Shown here: positions 55,810 through 64,000 of the stretch, piece by piece
How the letters are laid out: each line of letters starts with the position of its first letter
Position numbering within the stretch: position 1 is the first letter of the stretch
Source: Malania oleifera
Lineage: Eukaryota > Streptophyta > Magnoliopsida > Santalales > Ximeniaceae
Length of the DNA: 64,000 nucleotides
Reading direction: 5' to 3'
Assembly (NCBI RefSeq): GCF_029873635.1
Contig: NC_080420.1
Coordinates: 56,128,457-56,192,456 of the forward strand
Notes under the pieces: generated by a model
What the model saw: only the letters and a program-made list of their open reading frames with translations
Databases searched by the model: none
Told to the model about the DNA's origin: nothing
Position numbers and translations under genes: made by a program

Positions 55810-56559
55810 ATAACCCACCAATGATGAATACAAATAAAAAAAATCTAAATGTTGTATTACTATTTTTTTTAGATCAGAAAATTAAACTCGTTTCATTTAC
55901 TCTAATGGAACAACCTACTTATAGATTACCATCTAAACAAAACTATTAATTTTATAATCAAAGGTTCATTTTATAAATTTAAAAAATATTTTTAGATTTT
56001 TAAAAAATATTATATATATATTATTTGAAAAAAAAAAGTCATTTAAAAATTATATTACTATTTGTCAATGTGCATGTACAATAAGATTGTTCCTATATCA
56101 CTAATTAAAAAGCAAGTTTTAAAATTAAATAATTTATATTCTATTAAAATTTTATTTTTTATCTTTTGGATTATATTAAGGATTATTTTTTTATTCAAGG
56201 ATAAAAATGAGCATTTATTCGATTAAAATTTTAACTTGTATTAATTTTATAAATATTATTTAAAATACTGATTTTATTTTTTTTATTTTTATTTTTTGAA
56301 TCTAGTTTTAGTGTTTCATAATTGAATTAGCCAAATTACTAATTAATTAATAATTAAATATAAATTAGTAATTTTTAATATATGAAATATGTTAAATCTT
56401 AAATGTTTAATCTTAAAAATATCTCTTTTATCAATAAATCTTTTTTTTTTAATTAAGTTGGAATTAAATTTAATACAATAAGATTATCTATATATATATT
56501 ATATTACTTTTTTGGAAGGATTTTATTTGAGAAAAAGAAAAAGGAAAGAAAATAAGAAC

Positions 56560-56730
56560 GCTTAAATCTCGCAGCATCATGTTGCGAGATTTGCCACGTG
56601 TCAGCTTCTCACTCACTGGGCCTTTAAATCTCTTAGCACCAAATTGCGAGATTTGCTCTGCCACCGTACCACGCGTCAGCTTCTCATTCGCTAGTCATTT
56701 AAATCTTGCAGTTTGGTACTGCGAGATTAC
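56560..56730. repeat. Hairpin array in the right TIR of the foldback element
   Basis: Three matching palindromes begin near 56563, 56626 and 56700. Spacers read gccacgtgtcagcttctc and accacgcgtcagcttctc. Confidence 0.85.
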
Positions 56731-56999
56731 GTGAGCATCAGTTTGGGAAATTTTTTCCCAATGAAAGTATTATTTAATATTTTATTTCTTTTTAATAATA
56801 AAACGGGAAAAAACTCAGAATATTTTCTTTTGTGCAGTTCTGTTATTGGGGTTTTGGGTTAGAATCATTTTTTTTTGGCACATGCATTTCCCCTTTTATT
56901 TTTGAATTTCTTTTATGTTCTTTTTTGTGTTGGCCAATTTTGTCTTCCCAAAAGGGAAAGTCTCGGGTTTAAAAATAAACTTGATTCCCAACAATAAAA

Positions 57000-57330
57000 G
57001 GATCCGAACTCGATTTAATAAAAATGACTCAATAAAATTTAAAGAATTCAATTTTAAAATTAAATGACTCAATTCAAAAATTTGAAAGACTCAATTTAAT
57101 AATTAAGGGGCACAAATTGAAAGACTCAAGTTTAAAAGACTCAATTTAAAAAAACAAGCGGGATTTATTTTGAAAATATCGGGACTCGACTTAAAAATAC
57201 GAGGACTCACTTTTTTGAAAATAACTGGGATTCAATTATTGAAAACGAACGGGACTTATTTTTGAAAATAACTGGGACTTGATTACTGAAAACTCAGGAC
57301 TCAAGGACTTGATTTTGAAAAGGACTCAAT
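57000..57330. repeat. Degenerate minisatellite near the end of the giant LTR
   Basis: About 15 units of roughly 20-25 bp share 'gactcaattt.aaaa' early and 'gggactt.atttttgaaaa' later. It is the last part of the giant LTR before its GTGTCTACA end. Confidence 0.75.
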
Positions 57331-57420
57331 TGGATCCTCCCATTCCCGAATAAAGTTAAGTTTAATTACGCCAGGTCTTCCCGAAAATAGCCTAGTTAAA
57401 TTTGGGGTGTCTACACTTAT

Positions 57421-57454
57421 TAACATTGAACTTCATTGAAGAGACCCTAGCCAT
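57421..57454 (-). pseudogene. gag: Tork-like copia gag, first codons (other part at 45196-46071)
   Basis: The ATG at 57454 opens MARVSSMKFNVNK, which runs without frame change into FDGMGNFRVW beyond the giant LTR. M..SMKF...KFDG is the start of Tnt1/Tork-type gag. Confidence 0.85.
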
Positions 57455-57459
57455 TGTAA

Positions 57460-57480
57460 GCCAATAGCTCTGATAAAAAT
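57460..57480 (-). other. Primer-binding site of the Tork-like element
   Basis: On the minus strand 'tttttatcagagctattgg' directly follows the LTR, a variant of the TGGTATCAGAGC site. Confidence 0.75.
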
Positions 57481-58075
57481 TGTTAGTGCGAATGCACAGT
57501 AGAAACCACACAGTTGAACTTAAAACAATCATAAAACGAACAATGCAATCACTCAATGATGAACAATACGAAAGAAGCAATCACTTAACAATGAGAATAA
57601 AGGAAAACAACGATCAAAGACACAAGATTTACATGGTTCGACAATTTGCCTTCGTCCACGGGAGCAGCAACTGAATTTTCACTATCAATGATGTCAAACT
57701 TACAATTAGGGCTACAAAATATGATACGAACCCTAAGTGTATAAGACCTTAGAACCTATCAAAATCATCCCTATAGCAATCCCTGGAGGAAAATCCTCCA
57801 ATCCCCCTATCTACTGATCTCCAAACTCAAATTTCATAACGTGCGCTAAACAAAACTGTCGAAGGTTAGAAGCTGAGAAGAATTCCCTACATTATGCCTG
57901 AAATCGTCAACGATTACACTCAAACCGTTAACGATTACCCCTCAATTCTGAAATCGTCGAGCAAGCCCTCATCGGTTTCTTCCTGCAAACTTCTCTCTTA
58001 TTTCTCGCTTCATGATTCTTTCCTAGTGCTTGCATTCCACTCAAAATATGAGCCACAAACCCAATAATGTCTTAC
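57481..58075 (-). repeat. 5' LTR of the Tork-like copia element, minus strand
   Basis: The inner edge is TGTTAGTGCG next to the primer site. The outer edge is placed at about 58074 (end of 'cttaca') where copia integrase sequence of another element begins; it is approximate. The LTR carries a small array of inverted ATCGTCAACGATT-type motifs at 57903-57975. A matching 3' LTR was not found to the left. Confidence 0.7.
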
Positions 58076-58080
58076 ATCAA

Positions 58081-58209
58081 AAGGGATATCAATGCTATGA
58101 CCCGACCACCAAGCACACTTATGTAACTATGGATGTAATGTTTCTGGCAACTGACACATTCTACTATGCCTCAGTATCAAATTCTTCTTCAGGGGGAGAT
58201 CCAAGTTAA
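58081..58209 (+). pseudogene. Copia integrase C-terminal fragment
   Basis: The plus frame gives KGYQCYDPTTKHTYVTMDV, then FLATDTFYYASVSNSSSGGD and a stop. The YDP..K..YV..DV.F pattern is the conserved end of Ty1/copia integrase. It is an isolated 43-codon fragment abutting the minus-strand Tork LTR, the remains of a still older element. Confidence 0.78.
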
Positions 58210-59070
58210 AGAGTGATTACGAGTTAAAGTTGCGTAATTAGGCATTTAAAATCATGTATTAAAGATTATAATTTTAATTAAATGTCTAATTATGTTTAGT
58301 ATTTTAACATTGAGCTCTTTTGAGATAATTATCCTATTTTTTCCATAGAGCTACGGATATTCGTGTTTTATTATTGTAGGATAATTTTCGGAAATTAAAA
58401 CCAAGCTATGCATGCAAAAAGAGGTTGTGTACGTGAGCTGTGTGCATGTGTCAAGAAACTGAGCCATGCGTGCGTGAGTTTGAGCCCGTGAAGAAGCCAT
58501 GCAAGTCCGTGAGCGTCAAATGAGTTTACGCACCAAAGGCTCTCTTGTACACTTTACGAAAAATCAAAAAGAAAAAAAAAAAAAAAACACACACACACAC
58601 TTATATATATTGTGCAACAAAAGTGGGCTGGGCCGTGTGTAGCAAAGTGCATTGAATAAAAAGTGAGCAGGGCCTTGTGTGTGCTGGAACAAATTGGAAA
58701 CAAAAGGAAACAAAGGGGTAAGCCCGTGTGTAAAAGGTGTTGGGTCCAAAACGTGCAAGAAGCTTTCTTTTGGAATGGAGACCCGTGGACTTGAGTGAAG
58801 AGAGGCTGTGTATAGGTTGAAATGAAAAAAAAAAGGAGGTTGAGTCTTGATGTGACCCGGCCATGCAAGAGGTGAAGGGTGCGTTGGGGGCAGTAAAGGT
58901 CCAAAAGCGTGAGTAGGTGCTGAAATGAAAAATGAAAAAGAAAAGAAGGGAGTAGGGGATAAAAAAAGGAAAAAAGGCTAGGGTTGAGGAGCTAGGGTTT
59001 GCGTGTGGGGAGTCTTTGGCTTGTGCCTTGGTATCAACGCCGAATAGCAGCTGGCTGTGTGGAGACCCGA
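58210..59070 (+). other. Probable LTR or leader of the Athila/Tat-like element, left part
   Basis: Non-coding sequence with 'gagctagggtttgcgtg' and an A/AC-rich microsatellite (58570-58605). It is continuous with 61361 once the solo LTR and one CCCGA are removed, and so probably belongs to the 5' LTR or leader of the element whose gag begins at 62477. Its left end is not determined. Confidence 0.45.
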
Positions 59071-59813
59071 TGTTATCAAAGGTGTATTCCCAAAAGGGGG
59101 GTGAATTGGAAATTTTAAACTTTTCTCCTAGGTTAAGTCAGAAGTCAATATGATTTGGTAACCTAGGGTCTTTTACACAATTCCAAGTGTGCTGATAAGT
59201 AAGATACGTGAAATTTAAATCAAGCACATCATTCATACTAAAAAATATACGTGTGGTAAATATAAAGTGCTGAAATGTAAATAGACACACGATATGTTAT
59301 CAGGGTTCGACCAACTGTGCCTACGTCCCCGCCTCTAACTCACAAGCCTAAGGATTCCACTAATAGCTCACTTAAGGGTGGAGCAACACCGTTTACAACC
59401 AGGTCAAATTAACACAGGGCTGACTTCAACCTTAACCAGGTCAATTAGCGGGGCTGACCTCAACCTACACGCCTTAACAGGACAACACACCTAACTTTCC
59501 TAATTGGGTCTAAGCCAATCCGGGACTATTCCAGGGCTAGTCTCCCTCTTCAGGCCCGTGTCTGGAAATACAAAAAATGTGTATTAACAGATGGTTCAGT
59601 GATTGTGCTTTCGTGTAAAACAGATATGTACCCAAATGCGCCCAATAACATACACCACAATATGATTCAATATGTAAGCTCAGTGCAGTCTAGATAGTTC
59701 AACTCTCAAAGATGTTTTCTATCAGTGTAATACTTACGTGAGAGTGTCAAACAAGCAATCTTTGTATCACAAGATATTTTTAATTTAATAGTTCACACAA
59801 AGATACTAGCAAG

Positions 59814-59854
<41 letters not shown>

Positions 59855-61360
59855 CAATGAGCGGGTTTTCTCAATCATATGATGCTCCAATAATATATAT
59901 GTTAGGTTTACAAAAGATATTCAATCTTTGTATTGAGCAAAGGATATATGAGTTGATGAATATTGCAACAAATATTTTATCACACAAACAAATATCTCTT
60001 CAAATGTTTTTCAAGATGAAAGCACAATAAATATTTGAAAATATTTGAGAAGTTTTTGCAATCCAAAACAAATACAAACTTCTCCAGATGTTGCAATGAG
60101 TGTGCAATACTCAGAAGTTTTATAAAAGCCTTCTTATGAGATACTTATTAATAAAGTCCCCTAAGAATACTAAGGTTTAGCTCTCAGTAGAATCAGATCA
60201 ATCAAACAAGGTAAGGAGAGCAAACCTATAAAAACAAACACTCAATCCACTTACAAATGATGTAGGCACTAATGAACGATAAGCATGAGAGAATGAGGCT
60301 CAAGATTGAGTAGTATAGGCTTTTGAGTCTTCAGAGAATTCTCCCCTAATCAAAGTGGCTAATACATGCTTCATTTTCACAAATGATCTCATATATATAG
60401 GCATGGGAGAAAATATGACCGTTAGGGGCCTATTGGGTATTATTAAGAAAGTTTAATAATGTTTTTAGCATTTTAGCCCTATTTAAAAAATATTTAACTG
60501 CGGTAAAAATCAGGGCAACCCGAGAGGTCCGGTCGACCATAAATGTTTCAATTGACCAAGTCTCATATGGTTCGGTCGACTAGGGGAATTTTGAACCAAG
60601 GGGTTGGTCGACCAGGAGAGGGTGATTTTTTAATTTTTTGAGGTTCGGTCAACCAGATCATTTTGAACTGGCTGGTTCGGTCAACCAGACCGCTGGGATT
60701 TCTCCTGAGGACCCTCGGTCAACTAGGTAGTTGGGGTACAAAAAGGGTCGGTCGACCAGATGGTCAAAATGTTAACCTAGGTAGGTTTCGGTCGACCAAG
60801 GCTTTTTAAACTGCATAGGTTCAGTCGACCAGGACCTTGGTCAACAATTAACCCAGGTCTGGTTCAGTTGACTAGGCCAAAATGAACTGACTTGGCTGGT
60901 CGACCGAAAGTGCACCATGTGTGCATTTCAGTCTAGTTTTGAAACATACAAACCCTATTCAAGTGTCTAACAAACATAGGTGCAAATGTGAGTGTCTTAG
61001 GGTCACTTGGGGTCCATTTTGAAGACACCAAAAAAGTCCGGCGTCGGTCGACCGAAAGGAAAAACCTAAGGTCATTTTATGGTCATTTTTCATTTTACGG
61101 TTTGTTTGAGCTTACGTAATAAATCATACATGTGATGTGTGTGAGCTTATTACAAACCAGAGCCCTACTTACTATTACATACCGATTTTCACAAATGAAT
61201 TATATTACAGTTAAAATCGATAATCGATCTTCAGGCTTTACCTACTTTGTGCCCATCTTGATCTTTAACAATCTTAGTCCCTGCATAAAACCTCAAACAC
61301 CCATTAGATACAAAGAGTATTTGTCATAATCAAAACCGGGCGTGACCGATAAGGTCAACA
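59071..61360 (-). mobile_element. Ty1/copia (SIRE-like) solo LTR, minus strand, CCCGA duplication
   Basis: The unit runs TGTTATCAAAGG...GGTCAACA and is flanked by CCCGA at 59066-59070 and 61361-61365. Its right end, reversed, matches the first 60 bases of the LTR at 8188, and its left end matches 44333. On the minus strand it has GGTCGACC arrays (60515-61050), a TATA box at about 60389-60400, and the reversed 'cctacgtccccgcctc' and 'aggattccac' block (about 59320-59360). A (TA)n lies at 59816-59850. Confidence 0.93.
60389..61050 (-). promoter_or_regulatory. Copia LTR promoter: thirteen GGTCGACC-type palindromes and TATA box
   Basis: Between 60515 and 61050 there are about 13 copies of TTCGGTCGACCAG-like motifs (e.g. 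ccggtcgaccata, gggtcggtcgaccagatgg, tttcggtcgaccaagg, gcgtcggtcgaccgaaagg), spaced about 30-50 bp. On the minus strand they lie upstream of CTATATATAT (about 60391-60400). Confidence 0.6.
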
Positions 61361-61402
61361 CCCGAGCATCTTTAGCTCAACTCACGACCAGCCACATCTC
61401 CT

Positions 61403-61465
<63 letters not shown>

Positions 61466-62476
61466 CTTCTTCTTCTTCTTCTTCTTCTTCTTCTTCTTCT
61501 TCTTGTTTACTTTATTTTAATGCTTGTTTTAAATACATTGTTTGGAAAATTTGATTGTTGCATTAAATCATTGTTTACTTTATTGGTTGAGTAGTTTATT
61601 AGTTTAATTAATTTCTTGTCCCTCAACTTGTTATTTTGAATGCTTCAACTTTGAATTAATTTATTATTTTAGCTTCTTTTTTTTTTTGAATGTTAAATGA
61701 TGTTTGGTCTAATACTCATTATTGAAGTTAGTTTGCTTTTCTTTTTAAAGTCATTGTTGGGATTGAATATTATTTGAGTTGCTTTTATTATTGAAGTTAG
61801 ATTGTTTTTTTTTTTTTTTTTATTTAAGGCCATTAAATCTAGTTTGTTCTTTGTATTTAAGGCCATTAAATCTAGTTTGGGTTATGTTATTGTGGAGCTT
61901 AGTTTGTTTTTATTTAAATTTAGTGTTGGAGTTAAATGTTGGTTTAAGTTAATTAGTGTGTTTGGTCTATTTCATTGTTGAAGAATTCCTTATTGTTTAT
62001 TTACTTTTTGTTCCTCCTTTTACTATTTAGTTGAGTCAATTAATGGATTGGGTATTTTTGTTTACGTTAGTGTTAGTTTTACTTATGTTTAAGGCATTGT
62101 TAGATTAAGTTTATTTTTAGTTGAGCTAGTACTAATTTTAGTTTATGTTTATTTGCGTCATTTTAATTTCATTACAAATTTTCAAAAACCCCTAAAAATC
62201 GAATTTGAACCATGTTTAGTAAAATTATTTTCTTATTTTCTTTTTCCTATTTTGCGCTATTTTAAAATTAATCTACATTCCCTGAGGAGATGATCTGGCC
62301 TGTTTGGGCTAATTATTACACGACCTAACTTTTATACTTGGGACAACTTCCGAGTTGTTCATTTTTAGAAGTGAGTCAAGTTTTAGTTTTAGTTTTAGTT
62401 TTAAATTAGTGTTTTTCTCGTTATTTTAATTTTTATCATGAAAAAAGAAAAAGAAAGAAATAAAAAAATTTTAAAA
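61361..62476 (+). other. Leader of the Athila/Tat-like element, with (CT)n and (TTC)n
   Basis: (CT)n at about 61406-61461 is followed by (TTC)n at 61465-61504, then T-rich sequence with 'aaggccattaaatctagttt' duplicated at about 61827 and 61859. No primer site was recognised with confidence, so the LTR-leader boundary is open. Confidence 0.5.
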
Positions 62477-64000
62477 ATGAGTTTTGAAGAAAATATGGCT
62501 GCACCTGCACCACGCACGCTTATAGATTTTTTGCAGTTCATACAAACCACAAAACCATCTTACATCATATTGCCTGAGAATGCACAAAACTTTAACATTA
62601 AGTTTGGAATGATATCTATGATACTTCAATTTTATGGGATGGAGTGTGAAAATCCGTATCAGCATTTACCTGATTTTGAGTTTGCATGTGTTACATTTAT
62701 AGATGGGGCTGTTACTAATCAGGCAATTAGATTGCGTCTATTTCCTTTTTCATTAAAATACAAGGCTAAAACGTAGTTTAATTCTCTTAGGTCTAATTCT
62801 ATCTCTAGTTGGGCTGATATGCAGAAAGATTTTCTGCATAAATTTTTTCCCTTATTGAGAACTCAATTTTTCGAGGAATGGATCAGTTGATTCATGCAAG
62901 GAGTTGATGAGACATTTCATGAAAGTTGAGAGAAATTTAAAGATTTGGTTAACATGTGTCCCCACCATGGATTTGAATCATGGCGCCTAGTTAACTATTT
63001 TTACACTGCGTTGACTCCTGAATCGAAACAGTTCGTTCACACTATGTGTTCAAGATATTTCTTTGACTAAGAGCCTGATGAGGCATTGAATTTTCTTAAT
63101 TATTTAGCTAACTATGTTCAGCAGTGGAACACTAGGATTGATAGAATACCAATTGTAGTTCAACCATTGAGAGCAATACATGGTGGAGAGTGGTGTGAAT
63201 TGAAAGATGATTTTTATGTTAAGGCACGTCTGGCTGAACTCACAAAAGAGTGGAGGCTATGGAGATGGAAAAGGGGAATAGTACAGAACAATTTTGGAAT
63301 CAACCTTCCCAATCCTATGCAACCCTTTATCAGCTGTCATATCATCAGACTACCTTTCAGCATTAGTATCAGCCATAACAGATCTCCCAGAGCTATGCAC
63401 CTTCAGGAATTCAATCTAACACAAAACCTGCTCCACTGGAAAAGTCTCTTGAGAATGCTCTTCAGCAGTTCAAGCAGATTAATACTCAGATCGTGAATTA
63501 ATTACGGGACACCATTAGTGAGATGAGCATGTAGTTGAATATCTTAGAAAAAGGAAAATTTTTGGTAGAACCTCAACCTAATCCTCAAGAAAACCTGCAC
63601 TAATAGCAACAAATACATAATATTTCTCTTAAGACAGCGGAGACCATTATTACTTCGAGAAGTGGAAAAGAAGTTTCCCAACCTGAGATACTTATCAATA
63701 GACCAATAGTTGTCCCGACACTTGAAGTTACAACTGAGTTAGATGAGGTCAAAGAAAAATTAGAGGAAGCGAGCCCAGAATTGAAGAATTCAGTTAATGT
63801 GGAGACGAAGACCAGTAAGGAGTAACAACCTATGGTACCTTACCCTCAGAAATTGATAGTCGTGGAACCGTCACTCCCTACTGGAGTAAATGTCAAGGAA
63901 TGCAATACTAAAGCAAATCTTTGTAGTGGTAAGGTGATGGGTACACCTGATAAAGAGGGTGAGCAGAATGGTGAACGTTTAAAGGAACCAAGTAAAAATT
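62477..64000 (+). pseudogene. gag: gag of an Athila/Tat-type Ty3/gypsy element, running off the window
   Basis: From the ATG at 62477 the product reads MSFEENMAAPAPRTLIDFL and GMECENPYQHLPDFE. The capsid hallmark follows: AIRLRLFPFSLKYKAK, stop, then SWADMQKDFLHKFFP, FKDLVNMCPHHGFESW and LTPESKQFVHTMC. The 'LRLFPFSL..KA' and 'CPHHG' motifs are typical of Athila/Tat gag. Stops lie at about 62774, 62888, 62927 and 63068, with a frameshift near 63250-63290. From about 63500 a polar region contains ITSRSGKEVSQPEI, comparable to the LRSGK segment before protease. The rest of pol is beyond 64000. Confidence 0.85.

Larger units (their letters stand above)
55227..56816. mobile_element. Non-autonomous Mutator-like foldback element (1.6 kb)
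   Basis: It starts GAGTTTTAG and ends AAAAACTC, flanked by identical AGAATATTTT (55217-55226 and 56817-56826). The TIRs are about 485-500 bp (55227-55710 and 56319-56816) with a ~600-bp AT-rich loop. Outer TIR sequence matches the 6.5-kb element at 36379-42902, so it is probably a deletion derivative or cousin mobilised by the same transposase. There is no coding sequence. Confidence 0.88.
46072..57415. mobile_element. Giant solo LTR (about 3.4 kb without later insertions), CTTAT duplication
   Basis: It starts TGTCGCGACG and ends GGGTGTCTACA. Both sides are CTTAT (46067-46071 and 57416-57420), and joining the outside flanks restores the copia gag frame. Removing the gag-only element and the 1.6-kb Mutator relative leaves about 3.4 kb with no coding domain, which fits a solo LTR of a very large LTR family. 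A TATA-like 'tttttatagagag' lies at about 55168. The ORFs at 54528-55213 are GC-rich LTR sequence without domains. Orientation is unproven, but the TATA box suggests plus. Confidence 0.82.

Noticed and set aside
58554..58904. Phe-rich minus ORFs
   Set aside because: Product of an A/AC-rich microsatellite in non-coding LTR or leader DNA.
61342..61554. Ser/Leu repeat ORF
   Set aside because: Translation of (CT)n and (TTC)n microsatellites.
1..64000. CRISPR array, operons, phage or plasmid genes
   Set aside because: Repeats found are tandem or transposon-derived with no equal-length unique spacers. Introns, plant LTR elements and tRNA-iMet primer sites show nuclear plant DNA.
1..64000. tRNA, rRNA or snRNA genes
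   Set aside because: Apart from the SINE's B box and tRNA-complementary primer sites, no cloverleaf or conserved RNA block was seen by eye; a covariance-model scan would settle it.

Overview
The window is nuclear DNA of a flowering plant, probably a eudicot. It is AT-rich and gene-poor, with long LTR retrotransposons nested in one another, a 5'-truncated L1 LINE, a tRNA-derived SINE, Mutator-like elements and one intron-containing host gene. There are no operons, Shine-Dalgarno sites or prokaryotic features. The species cannot be named from the sequence.

Layout. 1-7637: a decayed Ty3/gypsy chromovirus (partial 5' LTR, gag, protease, RT, RNase H, integrase, chromodomain-like tail, 3' LTR), inserted in the 3' end of a Ty1/copia element. 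7638-12102: the tail and 3' LTR of that copia element; the LTR is split by a minus-strand gypsy solo LTR (8681-10700, duplication GAATC). 12103-15100: AT-rich DNA with one unexplained GC-rich ORF and a block of GTCACTAAA hairpins. 15110-18482: copia LTR, primer site and broken gag. 19320-19740: another LTR scrap. 20241-21422: 5'-truncated LINE with a 13-bp duplication. 22951-23250: SINE with a 14-bp duplication. 24681-36278: the only convincing host gene, on the minus strand, a five-exon SET-domain protein of the Rubisco LSMT-like family (489 residues as modelled). Its first intron is 8.7 kb and holds transposon debris. 36379-42902: a 6.5-kb Mutator-like element whose end lies 100 bp from the gene's ATG; it carries relics resembling a MURA N-terminus and a plant-mobile-domain protein.

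42913-58209 is a four-part nest. A minus-strand Tork-like copia gag is split by a giant solo LTR (46072-57415, duplication CTTAT). That LTR is split in turn by a complete gag-only LTR element (47289-53657, duplication AAGTA) and by a 1.6-kb long-TIR relative of the big Mutator element (55227-56816, 10-bp duplication). From 58210 to the end lies the leader and gag of an Athila/Tat-type gypsy element, interrupted by a minus-strand copia solo LTR (59071-61360, duplication CCCGA).

The two most distinctive signals are: (i) Mutator-like TIRs built from arrays of about 29-bp hairpins spaced about 60-75 bp apart, with ACGCGT/CACGTG-type motifs between them; (ii) arrays of GTCGAC-centred palindromes just upstream of the TATA box in LTRs of gypsy and copia elements alike. 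Eight insertions were delimited by reading matching target-site duplications directly from the sequence. No database search or alignment program was run; percentages and ages are not given unless counted by eye.
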